From Chloroflexota bacterium (GTDB lineage Bacteria > Chloroflexota > Anaerolineae > CG2-30-64-16), in the NCBI GenBank assembly GCA_026389845.1, contig JAPLHB010000047.1:1-64000 (forward strand): 64,000 bases of DNA. Reading direction: 5' to 3'. Both the position numbers and the translations under genes were made by a program. Positions 40,616 through 49,377 of the stretch are shown in pieces. How positions within the stretch are numbered: the first letter of the stretch is position 1; each line of letters begins with the position of its first letter. The notes below the pieces were generated by a model. It made no database searches, was not told the DNA's origin, and was given only the letters and a program-made list of their open reading frames with translations.

Positions 40616-43600
40616 GTGTCCCAAGTGACCCGCCGCGGATTCCTGAAGGTATCCAGCGCTGCCGTAAGCGCAGCAGCCCTGGCAGGGTGTTACCCCAAAA
40701 ATCCCGCACCGGCCACGGCGCCACTTTCGGCGCCCGCGGGCGAAGATCACCAATCCGCAATCCGCAGTCCACAATCCACAACGGGCGCGCCCGCGGGCGA
40801 AGATAGCCGCATCCAAAGGTTGACCGGTACCTGGAAGCTGCTGCCGGATCCGGAGAATCGAGGGCGCAATGACCGGTGGTTCGCGGCCGTGCAAGAAGGG
40901 GCCAAACCGGCTCCCGTCCCCGGCATGATCCAGCAGGTCTTCCCGTACTACGGCGTCGCCTGGTACTGGCACGAGTTCACCCCCGCCTGCCTGCCCACTA
41001 CACAAAGCAAAGTGCTGCTCCACTTCGACGGCAGTGTGGACTACCTGGGCGAGGTCTGGCTGAACGGCCAATTCCTGGGCGGCTACGAAGGCGGTGAAGC
41101 GCCGTTCGACCTGGACGCCACCGCCGCGCTCAAGCCCGGGACGCCCAACCTGCTGGCCGTGCGCGTGCTCGATCCCATCAACGACCCGATTGACGGATAC
41201 GTCCTCAAGGAGGTCCCTCACCGCAACAAAGAGATGAGCGCCGACCCCGGCGCCAGCTCCAATTACGGCGGCATCATGCAGCCGGTGGAGTTGCGCGCCG
41301 TGCCAGTCGTGCGGATCGCCGATGCGTTCGTCCGGCCGAACCCGCACGACGGCCGCGTGCCGGTGACGGTCACGCTGCGCAACGATACCGGCAAGGCGGT
41401 CGAAGCTCGCCTCGTCGCTGCGATCGGCCCGGCCAGCGCCGAGGAGCGGACGGCCGACGCGTGGGCCGAGCAGACGCTCACCGTCGCGCCGGGCGACCAG
41501 ACGGTCGAGCTGGAGCTGCGCGTGGAGCAGCCCCGGCTGTGGGACATCAGCGACCCGTACCTCTACCGCGTCACCCTGCGGCTGGAGGCCGGCACCGGCG
41601 ATGGTGTGGCGGCTCGGTCGGAGACCGGCCAGAGCGAGTACCGGGTGAAGTGCGGCTTCCGCGAGTTCCGCGTGGACGAGCATGGTTACTTCCGGCTCAA
41701 CGGCCGCCGCGTCTACGTCCGCTCGGCGCACACGGGCAACCGTTGGCCCCCCGGCCAGACCTACGCCGGCAAAGCCGACACGATGCGGTTGGATCTCATC
41801 TACGCCAAGGCCGCGGGGTTCAACACGATCCGTTTCCTCGTCGGCATCCCCCTGCAGCAGCAGCTCGACTTCTGCGACGAGCTGGGGCTGATGGTCTACG
41901 AGGAGTGCTATGCCAGTTGGCTCCTGGCCGACTCGCCCAAGATGGCCGAACGGTTCGATCGTAACACCGACGCCATGGTGCTGCGCGACCGCAATCACCC
42001 CAGCGTGGTCATCTGGGGTCTGCTCAACGAGACGGAGCCGGGCGCGGTCTTCCAACACGCCGTCGCCTATCTCCCACACCTGCGCAAGCTCGATCCCACC
42101 CGGCTCGTCCTACTCGGCAGCGGACGTTTCGATCACCAGTGGAACGTCGGCTCGGTCAGCAATCCGGGGAGCGACCAGTGGGAGTATCTGTGGGGCGCCG
42201 AAGGCCCCCAGGCGGACTACACGGCGCGCGTCAAAGAGGAGTATCCCCTGGCCTTCTACGACGGCGTCGGTGACGCGCACATGTACCCGCGGGTGCCCCA
42301 AAGCCCCGCGGTCAATCGCCTGATCCGCACGCTGGGTCAGGATACGAAGCCGGTGTTCCTCTCCGAATACGGCATCGGCTCGCTGCTGAACCCCATCCGC
42401 GAGGCGGCGCGCTGGGAAGAGGCCGGCCACGACCCCAGCCCGATGCGCGTCATGGCCGACAAGCTCATCAAAGATTGGCAGGCGTGGGGTTTCGATGAAG
42501 TCTATCCCTTCCCCGAAGACCTGCTGCGTGAAAGCCAGCGACTGCACGCCCGCCAGCGGTTGCTCGGCTTCAATCTGATCCGCTCCAATCCGCGGATTTG
42601 CGGCTACAGCCTGACCAGCTACACTGATGGCATGACCGGCGAGGGGCTGTGGACCTACTCCGGCGAATGGAAGCCGGGGATCGTGGACGCGCTGGCCGAC
42701 GGCTGGGCGCCTCTCCGCTGGTGTCTCTTCGTAGAGCCTTCGCACGTCTACGCCGGGCAGAAAGTCCAGGTGGAAGCCGTCCTCGCCAACGACAGCGTGC
42801 TGTCCCCCGGCTCATATCCCGTCACCTTCCGCATCTGGGGGCCGGAGGGGCTGGCATGGGAGAAGAAGACTGAGGTCGTCCTGCCCGTCCCCGCACCCGG
42901 AGAGGATCCCCCGCTGGCCGTCCCCGCACTGCTGGAGGAGATCGCGCTGACCGGGCCGGCCGGCGCGTACCAGCTCGTGGCGAACATGGAGCGCGGCGGC
43001 GCGCCCGCCGGCGCCCGGCTGACCTTTTACCTCTCGGACCCGGCCGCCTGGCCGCGGCTGAAGGCTACCGTGACCGGCTGGGGCCTCAGCGCCAGCGTCA
43101 GCGATTGGCTGGTTGAACGCGGCGTGGAGGTGCATCCCTTCGCAACGGCCGGGGGACAGGCCGACGGCCGCGATCTGCTTCTCGTCGGGACCCCTGCGGC
43201 CGAAGAATCCGATCCGGCCCACTGGACGGAGCTGGCGCAGCGCATCGCCCGCGGCAGCACGGCCGTCTTTCTGACACCGGCGGCCTTGAAAAAAAGCTAC
43301 CAGCAACTCGGCTGGCTGCCGTTGCCGAAGAAGGGCTTCTTCATGGACTTCTTCGACTGGCTCTATCATAAAGAGTGCGTCGCCAAAGCGCATCCCATTT
43401 TCACCGGCTTGCAGGCCCGGGGCATCATGGACTGGGACTACTACGGCGTCATGATCCCGCGCTATATGTTTACAAACCAGAAAGCGCCCGACGAGGTGAT
43501 CGCCGCGGCCTTTACGACCGGCTATCCCACCCTCGGCGGCTATGCCAGCGGCATCCTGCTCGGCGCCTATCGCTTTGGCGCCGGCCGGTTCGTGGTCAAC

Positions 43601-43756
43601 GCGTTCCGCATCCTGGATTATCTCACCAAGCACCCCGCCGCCGACCGGCTGCTGCTGAATATCATCGCCGACAGCCAGCGGTACACCGCCGAACCGCTCG
43701 CCCCGCTGCCCGCCAATTGGGAGCAGATGTTGGCGGAGATCGAGTATAACCAATAG
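40616..43756 (+). CDS. Glycoside hydrolase family 2 protein, Tat-exported lipoprotein
   Basis: This protein of about 1046 residues has a Tat signal with lipobox (TRRGFLKVSSAAVSAAALAGC, Cys25), so it acts outside the cell. Domains in order: low-complexity linker, jelly-roll sugar-binding domain (VLLHFDGSVDYLGEVWLNG), immunoglobulin-like domain, TIM barrel, and a long C-terminal region with a GATase-like part (RDLLLVGTPAAEES). The acid/base Glu472 (WGLLNETEP) and nucleophile Glu584 (FLSEYGIG) are both present. Relatives are beta-galactosidases, glucuronidases and mannosidases; specificity is unknown. GTG at 40616 follows GAAGAGG; ATG at 40583 is the alternative. An 18-bp direct repeat in the linker (40730, 40787) encodes APAGED twice. 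Confidence 0.88.
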   Translation: MSQVTRRGFLKVSSAAVSAAALAGCYPKNPAPATAPLSAPAGEDHQSAIRSPQSTTGAPAGEDSRIQRLTGTWKLLPDPENRGRNDRWFAAVQEGAKPAPVPGMIQQVFPYYGVAWYWHEFTPACLPTTQSKVLLHFDGSVDYLGEVWLNGQFLGGYEGGEAPFDLDATAALKPGTPNLLAVRVLDPINDPIDGYVLKEVPHRNKEMSADPGASSNYGGIMQPVELRAVPVVRIADAFVRPNPHDGRVPVTVTLRNDTGKAVEARLVAAIGPASAEERTADAWAEQTLTVAPGDQTVELELRVEQPRLWDISDPYLYRVTLRLEAGTGDGVAARSETGQSEYRVKCGFREFRVDEHGYFRLNGRRVYVRSAHTGNRWPPGQTYAGKADTMRLDLIYAKAAGFNTIRFLVGIPLQQQLDFCDELGLMVYEECYASWLLADSPKMAERFDRNTDAMVLRDRNHPSVVIWGLLNETEPGAVFQHAVAYLPHLRKLDPTRLVLLGSGRFDHQWNVGSVSNPGSDQWEYLWGAEGPQADYTARVKEEYPLAFYDGVGDAHMYPRVPQSPAVNRLIRTLGQDTKPVFLSEYGIGSLLNPIREAARWEEAGHDPSPMRVMADKLIKDWQAWGFDEVYPFPEDLLRESQRLHARQRLLGFNLIRSNPRICGYSLTSYTDGMTGEGLWTYSGEWKPGIVDALADGWAPLRWCLFVEPSHVYAGQKVQVEAVLANDSVLSPGSYPVTFRIWGPEGLAWEKKTEVVLPVPAPGEDPPLAVPALLEEIALTGPAGAYQLVANMERGGAPAGARLTFYLSDPAAWPRLKATVTGWGLSASVSDWLVERGVEVHPFATAGGQADGRDLLLVGTPAAEESDPAHWTELAQRIARGSTAVFLTPAALKKSYQQLGWLPLPKKGFFMDFFDWLYHKECVAKAHPIFTGLQARGIMDWDYYGVMIPRYMFTNQKAPDEVIAAAFTTGYPTLGGYASGILLGAYRFGAGRFVVNAFRILDYLTKHPAADRLLLNIIADSQRYTAEPLAPLPANWEQMLAEIEYNQ

Positions 43757-43776
43757 CGATAAGGAGAGGATCTCTG

Positions 43777-44559
43777 ATGTTGCTTGAAAACCAAACTGCC
43801 ATCGTCACCGGCGCGGGCCGGGGGATCGGCAAAGGCATCGCGCTGGCGCTTGCACGGGCAGGAGCGAGTGTGGCCGTGACCGATATCAACGCTGCAGGCG
43901 CCGCGCGCACGGCCGAAGATATCCGTGAAGCCGGCGGCTGCGCAGAGTGCTTCGTGGCCGACGTCACCCGCAGCGCCGAGGTCAACCGGCTCGTGAGCGA
44001 GGTGATGGCCCACTTTGGCCGCATTGATATCCTGGTCAACGTCGCGGGAGTGGTCAACAATCGGCCGGCATTGGAACTGCCCGAAGAGGAATGGGACCAG
44101 GTGATCGCCGTAAACCTGAAGGGTGTGTTCCTGATGTCACAACGGGTAGGCCTTGAAATGGCGCCGCGCGGCTATGGCCGCATCATCAACATCTCCTCTT
44201 TATCAGGCAAGGTCGGCGCGCCGGGTCAGGCAGCCTATTGCGCGTCGAAGCATGGCGTGCTCGGCCTGAACAAAGTACTGGCGATTGACCTGGCGCCCTA
44301 TGGCATCACGGTCAATGCCATTTGCCCAGGCATGAATGCCACCGAGATGGCTCAGCAGGTCATGGCCCAGCGCGCGGCGGCGCGCGGCCAGACCATCGAA
44401 GAGGTGGAGCGCGGCATCCTGAGCAAAACACCCTTGGGCCGCTTCGGCCGCCCCGAGGATGTGGCTGAGGTCGTGCTCTTCTTTGCCGGCCCCGGTGCAG
44501 CCTATGTGACGGGCCAGGAAATAGATGTAGACGGCGGGCGCCGCGCCAACCTGTCGTGA
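43777..44559 (+). CDS. Short-chain dehydrogenase/reductase
   Basis: This 260-residue classical SDR has TGAGRGIGKG, NVAG in place of NNAG, catalytic Ser in NISSLSG and Tyr/Lys in YCASKHG. It ends GQEIDVDGGRR. It is the first of three SDRs after the secreted glycosidase, probably oxidising or reducing the released sugar or aglycone. AAGGAGAGG precedes the ATG. The exact substrate is unknown. Confidence 0.9.
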   Translation: MLLENQTAIVTGAGRGIGKGIALALARAGASVAVTDINAAGAARTAEDIREAGGCAECFVADVTRSAEVNRLVSEVMAHFGRIDILVNVAGVVNNRPALELPEEEWDQVIAVNLKGVFLMSQRVGLEMAPRGYGRIINISSLSGKVGAPGQAAYCASKHGVLGLNKVLAIDLAPYGITVNAICPGMNATEMAQQVMAQRAAARGQTIEEVERGILSKTPLGRFGRPEDVAEVVLFFAGPGAAYVTGQEIDVDGGRRANLS

Positions 44560-44596
44560 CCTCTGATCGTCAGGCGCGAGGCAGAAGGGAGAAGCT

Positions 44597-45343
44597 ATGA
44601 ATCTGTTCGATCTGACCGGCAAGAAGGCCCTGGTGACGGGCGCGGGCAGCCCATCGGGCCTGGGGCGGGCGATGGCACAAGCGTTGCAGGAGCAGGGGGC
44701 AGAGGTAGCGATCCTATCGCGCTCCGCTCGCATCTTCGATATCGCCCGTGAAGATGGTTTCTTTGGCATCCAGGCTGACCTGGTTGACCGAGAGGCGCTC
44801 AAACGCGGGTTTGACGAGGCATTGGCGCACTTAGGCGCCCTCGACATCCTGGTCAACGCCCACGGCATCACCAAGGTGCATCCAGCAGAGACCTTTCCTG
44901 TTGCCGAATGGGATAAGATGCTGGAGATCAACCTCACCTCGGTGTTCCTGTTGTGCCAGATGGCGGCGCGGATCATGATTCCGAAGGCCCACGGCAAGAT
45001 CATCAACCTAGCGTCCATGACCACCTTCTTTGGCAGCACGCTGATCCCATCCTATGCCGCAAGCAAAGGCGGCGTAGGACAGCTTACGCGGGCCCTGGCG
45101 AACGAATGGGCCGGCCAGGGCATCAACGTCAATGCGATTGCGCCCGGTTACATGGATACCGAGATGACCGCGGGCCTGAAGACCAACCACGCGCGGCGAC
45201 AAGAGATCTTCATGCGCATTCCTGCCGGCCGCTTCGGTACCGCAGGCGATATCAAAGGGATCGCCGTGTTCCTGGCGTCACAGGCTTCGGACTACGTCCA
45301 CGGCGCAATCATCCCCGTGGACGGTGGCTACCTGGGAAGATGA
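44597..45343 (+). CDS. SDR of the 2-deoxy-D-gluconate 3-dehydrogenase (KduD) type
   Basis: This 248-residue SDR has TGAGSPSGLGRA, NAHG, Ser in NLASMTTFFG and Tyr/Lys in SYAASKGG. The stretch ANEWAGQGINVNAIAPGYMD is close to KduD and related gluconate dehydrogenases. It may act on a sugar acid or keto-sugar acid. Its stop overlaps the start of the next SDR (ATGA), indicating coupling. Confidence 0.85.
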   Translation: MNLFDLTGKKALVTGAGSPSGLGRAMAQALQEQGAEVAILSRSARIFDIAREDGFFGIQADLVDREALKRGFDEALAHLGALDILVNAHGITKVHPAETFPVAEWDKMLEINLTSVFLLCQMAARIMIPKAHGKIINLASMTTFFGSTLIPSYAASKGGVGQLTRALANEWAGQGINVNAIAPGYMDTEMTAGLKTNHARRQEIFMRIPAGRFGTAGDIKGIAVFLASQASDYVHGAIIPVDGGYLGR

Positions 45344-46113
45344 GCATGGAACACTCTGACGTGGGCAGGCTGCAAGGCAAAATAGCCCTGGTGACCGGCG
45401 GCAGCCGGGGGATCGGCCGGGCGATCAGCCTGGCGTTGGCCGCGGCCGGCGCAGCCGTCGCACTCACCTATCGGGAGCAGCGCGAGGCCGCCGACGAGGT
45501 GGTGCAACAGATCGAGGCCGCAGGCGGTCACGGGCTGGCGCTCCAGGTGGACGTACAAGACCGCGCCGCGGTCCGGGCGGGCATCGCGGCGGTGGAGGCT
45601 GCCTTCGGCGGGCTGGATATCTTGGTGAACAACGCCGGCATCAACAAGCCGGCGGACTTCGACCAGATCAGCGACGAGGATTGGGATCTGATACTGGCAG
45701 TCAACCTGAAAGGGCCTTTTGTTTGCATGCAAGAGGCACTGCCGGCGCTGCGCCGGCGGGGCGCCGGGAGCATCGTCAACATCAGCTCGGTGAGCGGCCA
45801 ATACGGCGGCCCGCGCACGGCGCACTATGCTGCGAGCAAGGCTGGTCTGATCTCCTTGGGACAGGTGATGGCGCGCTTCGGCGCTAAAGACACCATCCGG
45901 TGCAACACAGTGGCTCCCGGATTCGTCATCTCGGAGATGGCGGCCTCTGGAATGCAATCCCCCGCAGTCAAACGCCTTGTTGAGAACAACATCCTGTTGG
46001 GAAGGCCGTGCACGCCAGACGAGGTCGCGCAGGCGGTGGTATTCCTGGCCTCCGATGCGGCAAGCTACATCACCGCACAGACGATCAACGTCAACGGTGG
46101 GCTGTATTTTTGA
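45340..46113 (+). CDS. Short-chain dehydrogenase/reductase, FabG-like
   Basis: This 257-residue SDR has TGGSRGIGRA, NNAG, Ser in NISSVSGQYG and Tyr/Lys in HYAASKAG. It resembles FabG, but no fatty-acid genes are near, so a sugar or glycoside substrate is more likely. The ATG overlaps the previous stop; a second ATG two codons later (45346) is possible. Confidence 0.88.
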   Translation: MSMEHSDVGRLQGKIALVTGGSRGIGRAISLALAAAGAAVALTYREQREAADEVVQQIEAAGGHGLALQVDVQDRAAVRAGIAAVEAAFGGLDILVNNAGINKPADFDQISDEDWDLILAVNLKGPFVCMQEALPALRRRGAGSIVNISSVSGQYGGPRTAHYAASKAGLISLGQVMARFGAKDTIRCNTVAPGFVISEMAASGMQSPAVKRLVENNILLGRPCTPDEVAQAVVFLASDAASYITAQTINVNGGLYF

Positions 46114-46143
46114 CAGGACTTAAGCAGTGCCTCTGTCAGCATC

Positions 46144-46227
46144 GTCATTGCGAGGAGCGTTTTTTGCGACGAAGCAATCTCTCTGCTTGGTGTGAGGGAT
46201 TGCTTCGCATAAACCGCTCGCAATGAC
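46144..46227. repeat. Short GTCATTGCGAG inverted-repeat element
   Basis: Terminal arms GTCATTGCGAG (46144-46154) and CTCGCAATGAC (46217-46227) are perfect complements. The inner part GAAGCAATCTC...GGATTGCTTCG also pairs. It is a small non-coding repeat of REP/MITE character. Confidence 0.8.
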
Positions 46228-46267
46228 ACTGGGAAGGCTATTTTCAGAATCGGGAGCAAGTCGCGCG

Positions 46268-47227
46268 ATGAAGGTTCTTGTCACCGGAGGGAGTGGTCGT
46301 CTGGGCGGATACATTCTGCGCGACTTGCTGGCGCATGGTCACACCGTCTCGAGCTGCGGCCGCACGCCCCCGACGATCGCAGAGGTTCCGCATATCTCTG
46401 CCGACATCGGCAGCCTGGAAAGCACGCGCCAGGCGCTGGCCGGCCAGGATGCGGTCGTGCACCTGGCTGCTGTGGCGCACCCGAAGCGCGGAACACCGGA
46501 GCAGATCACGCAGGCCAACATCGTCGGCACCTTCAACGTTTTGGAGGCCGCCGCCCTGGAGGGAGTGGGCAAGGTCGTATTCGGCTCTACCGAGGCGACT
46601 TACGGCTTCCCGTTTTCCCGGCTGCCCGTGATGCCGCGCTATCTGCCGATAGACGAAGAGTATCCGTGTGAGCCTGAGGATGAGTACGGCCTGAGCAAGC
46701 TGGTCGGTGAGCTGATGTGCAAGCGCTATTCGGCGGCATGCGGCCTCAGGACCCTCTGCATCCGCATTTGCACCGCATGGCATCTCGACCGGGCCGGGAC
46801 CGAGATCGCGGTCCGCTCAGGCCCGTGGCGGAAGGCGCCGAAAGCGGTCGAGGAGTTGTGGGGGCAGTATCGGGAGCAGCTTGAAAGGCCTGAAGGCCCC
46901 TTCCCGATACCCGGCCCGGCCGCCCCGCGTCACCGGCTCTGGTCGGTCACCGATGCGCGCGATACCGCGCAGGCTTTGCGCCTGGCGGTAGAAAATAACA
47001 GTGTCCAGCACGGCGTCTTTCTCACCACCGGCGACGATACCTGTTCGTGCGAAGAAACGCCCGCGCTCATCGCCCGCTACTTCCCGGACGTGCCGTTGCG
47101 CGCTCCATTGAAGGGCTACGCGACGCTCTACTCGAACGAGAAAGCGAAGCGCGTGTTGGGCTATCGGCCGCAGCACACGTGGCGGCACGGTGACTTTTCA
47201 GACTGGATGGAAAGGGGGAGTCATTAG
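46268..47227 (+). CDS. NAD-dependent epimerase/dehydratase (extended SDR)
   Basis: This 319-residue extended SDR has the N-terminal motif TGGSGRLGG, a dinucleotide-binding core, and YxxxK as YGLSK (in EPEDEYGLSKLVGE). Relatives act on nucleotide sugars or uronates. Within a sugar operon it may be a uronate or hexose dehydrogenase/epimerase. The start at 46268 is chosen by the Rossmann motif; GGGAG is about 11 bases upstream. Confidence 0.87.
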   Translation: MKVLVTGGSGRLGGYILRDLLAHGHTVSSCGRTPPTIAEVPHISADIGSLESTRQALAGQDAVVHLAAVAHPKRGTPEQITQANIVGTFNVLEAAALEGVGKVVFGSTEATYGFPFSRLPVMPRYLPIDEEYPCEPEDEYGLSKLVGELMCKRYSAACGLRTLCIRICTAWHLDRAGTEIAVRSGPWRKAPKAVEELWGQYREQLERPEGPFPIPGPAAPRHRLWSVTDARDTAQALRLAVENNSVQHGVFLTTGDDTCSCEETPALIARYFPDVPLRAPLKGYATLYSNEKAKRVLGYRPQHTWRHGDFSDWMERGSH

Positions 47228-47320
47228 AGTGAGTTGCATGGCGGCCGCTTTGACTACGCCTGGCAAGCCACAGCCGCAGACCGCCGTACAGTCACCGACG
47301 CTTTTGGATTATGGTCGAGC

Positions 47321-47372
47321 TTGACGAGGCGATAATATGTATGGTAGACTGATAATAAGCTTGTAGGACAAG
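47321..47372 (+). promoter_or_regulatory. Promoter and CTTGTAGGACAAG operator of transporter 4
   Basis: TTGACG (47321-47326) and TAGACT (47345-47350) are 18 bp apart, with CTTGTAGGACAAG at 47360-47372, identical to the operator at 22748-22760. The leader to the gene is more than 400 bp and contains a repeat (47469-47524), a small hairpin AGGTGCTT/AAGCACCT (47612-47634) and a duplicated segment (47675-47708). Confidence 0.78.
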
Positions 47373-47468
47373 TCAAGGAAGCCATGCCTTGCATGCAACT
47401 GATCCGACCGATCGACACTCGTTCCATACCCCTGGCGTAAATCTCATGCAACCGTATCTTCTCAATTT

Positions 47469-47524
47469 GTAGGGGCGCACCCTTGCGGTCGCCCTGGCGA
47501 GCAGGCGCGAGGCCATGCCCCTAC
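47469..47524. repeat. GTAGGGGC inverted-repeat element, second copy
   Basis: This 56-bp element matches 31905-31960. Here its outer flanks also pair: GTATCTTCTCAATT on the left and, reversed, GTATCTTCTTAAT on the right, so the mobile unit is probably about 100 bp. Confidence 0.8.
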
Positions 47525-47674
47525 CCCGGATGATTAAGAAGATACATGCAACCCAAGTGCGAACCGCGGTAGGAAGATCTTCGGCCTGGCCGAGACGCAG
47601 GTTCCCCGAACAGGTGCTTCTTAGGCAAGCACCTCAGTATCCCGTTTGGCCCCAGATCCGTTCAAGCACTGACA

Positions 47675-47708
47675 CAGGAAAGCACACTCGATTCGCAGAA
47701 TCGTGTAA
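47675..47708. repeat. 34-bp exact copy of the 5' end of the M24 peptidase gene
   Basis: These bases are identical to 10247-10280, the codons for QESTLDSQNRV and neighbours in the M24 gene. No matching gene follows here. It is probably a scar of duplication or recombination in the leader of transporter 4. Confidence 0.65.
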
Positions 47709-47795
47709 GAGAGGAGGGTGGAGACTGCACAAGGGCATTAGACACCGGTTGACATTTTGGTCTGGCAAGATACCCACTGGAAAAGGAGACAGACG

Positions 47796-49238
47796 ATGCG
47801 AAAGAAAGCACTAACCCGACGTGAGTTCCTGGCTGGTTTGGCGGTGGGCGGGGGAGCCTCCATCCTAGCGGCTTGCGCAACCCCACCCGCGCCGACCCCC
47901 CAGGTAATCGAGAGGGTCGTGACCCAGGAGGTAGTGAAACAAGTCACTGTGGCTCCGGTTCAGGTTGAGAAAGTCGTCACCAAGGAGGTAGTAAAACAGG
48001 TGACGGTCGCGCCTCAGGCACGCGGCAAGCTGACCATGTGGATTGATATCAACTTCTACTCCCGCGGCAGTGAGGCGCTCCTCAAGTCGCAGGTGCAGGA
48101 CTGGGCCCAGCAGAACAGCGTTGATATCACCTACCTCCAGGAGCAAGGCGACACGATAACCGCCAAGGTCAACGCCGCCCTGGAGGCCAAGCAGCTCCCG
48201 GACGTCTTCTACACCACCGATATCACCGCGCTACAGATCTTGCGCGCGAGCCAGACGTCGGACATGACCGATCTCGTGACCGAGCTGAACAAAAACATGG
48301 GGGGCTTCAGCCAGGGCATCCTGTCGTGCATCACCGTCAACGGCAAGCAGATAGCGGTGCCTTATGCGCTCAGCACGGAGGTTTTCTACGCCCGCAAGGA
48401 TCTCCTCGACAAGGCTGGGCTCCCGCTCCCGCAGACATGGGACGATGTCTTTGCCGCAGCCCGTAAGATACACAACCCGCCCACCGTCTGGGGGCTCGGC
48501 CTGCAGTTGGCCAACACGAACAACGGGGATGCCGAGAACACGATGCTGGAGCTTCTATGGGGTCACGGCGGATCAGTTTTCGACAAAGACGGCTCGACGG
48601 TCCTGCTCGATGGCCAGCCCGTGCGCACGGTGCTCGCGATGCTGAAGAAGGCGTGGGACGAGGGGCTGTGGCCCAAAGACGTCCTCACCGGGGATTCCGC
48701 CTGGAACAACACGGCCTACCAGTCGGGCAAGATCGCGTTCACGATCAACACGGGCAGCATCGCCAAGTACCTTGCGGCGAACAACCCCGACCTGCTCAAG
48801 GCAACAGCCCTCTATCCAGTGCCAGCCGGACCGAAGGGCCATTTCGCGGCCTCCGTTGCCAACGTTCTTCTCATTCCCAACACTACCAAGGTTCCTGATC
48901 TGGCTAAGAGCCTGGTACGCTGGATCAACGATCCCACTCGCTACCAAACCTGGATGACTGAGCTACAGGGTTTCCGGGTCCCGGCATACACCGGGCTGGA
49001 CAAGATGCCGATGTGGGCGGACCCACTCATGAAGCCGCTGGGCGAGTCGTTGGCGTTCACCTACCTCTCAGGCTACCCTGGCCCCACGACCGCGCTGTCG
49101 GGGCAGGTGTTCATCCAGCAGGTGCTGTCCAAGATGTCGAACCACGTGTTGGTGGACAACTGGACGGCGGACAAGGCGATTGCCGACGCCCTCACGTCAA
49201 TCCAGAAGATCAAGGATACGTTAGCGGGCGCTAAGTAA
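47796..49238 (+). CDS. Extracellular solute-binding lipoprotein of a sugar ABC transporter (transporter 4)
   Basis: This 480-residue family-1 binding protein has a Tat signal (LTRREFLAGLAVGGG) and lipobox Cys27. A duplicated linker (VVTQEVVKQVTVAP and VVTKEVVKQVTVAP, about residues 40-72) precedes the mature domain, which opens KLTMWIDINFYSRGSEALLK. AAAAGGAGA precedes the ATG. A hairpin separates it from its permeases at 49378 and 50316. No ATPase is in the operon. Confidence 0.88.
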   Translation: MRKKALTRREFLAGLAVGGGASILAACATPPAPTPQVIERVVTQEVVKQVTVAPVQVEKVVTKEVVKQVTVAPQARGKLTMWIDINFYSRGSEALLKSQVQDWAQQNSVDITYLQEQGDTITAKVNAALEAKQLPDVFYTTDITALQILRASQTSDMTDLVTELNKNMGGFSQGILSCITVNGKQIAVPYALSTEVFYARKDLLDKAGLPLPQTWDDVFAAARKIHNPPTVWGLGLQLANTNNGDAENTMLELLWGHGGSVFDKDGSTVLLDGQPVRTVLAMLKKAWDEGLWPKDVLTGDSAWNNTAYQSGKIAFTINTGSIAKYLAANNPDLLKATALYPVPAGPKGHFAASVANVLLIPNTTKVPDLAKSLVRWINDPTRYQTWMTELQGFRVPAYTGLDKMPMWADPLMKPLGESLAFTYLSGYPGPTTALSGQVFIQQVLSKMSNHVLVDNWTADKAIADALTSIQKIKDTLAGAK

Positions 49239-49257
49239 CCCGTCGCTGCACCCGTAC

Positions 49258-49297
49258 CTGAGGAGAGGCTCCGGTCCTGGCCGTGGCCCCTCCTCAG
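49258..49297 (+). terminator. Hairpin after the transporter 4 binding protein
   Basis: Arms CTGAGGAG and CTCCTCAG, extended by GGC/GCC with a mismatch, form a stem with a large loop. The position matches the hairpins after the other three binding-protein genes. Confidence 0.55.
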
Positions 49298-49377
49298 CCG
49301 ATCTGACGCCCGTCACGCGCGCCTGTGGTGGCCACAGCCGGCGAGACGGTTGCTTCCCATACCGAGGAGGAGTGCAC

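Noticed and set aside
40520..42079. 519-codon minus-strand open frame opposite the GH2 gene
   Set aside because: It mirrors the GH2 codons, has no ribosome site or recognisable motif, and covers the GH2 promoter.
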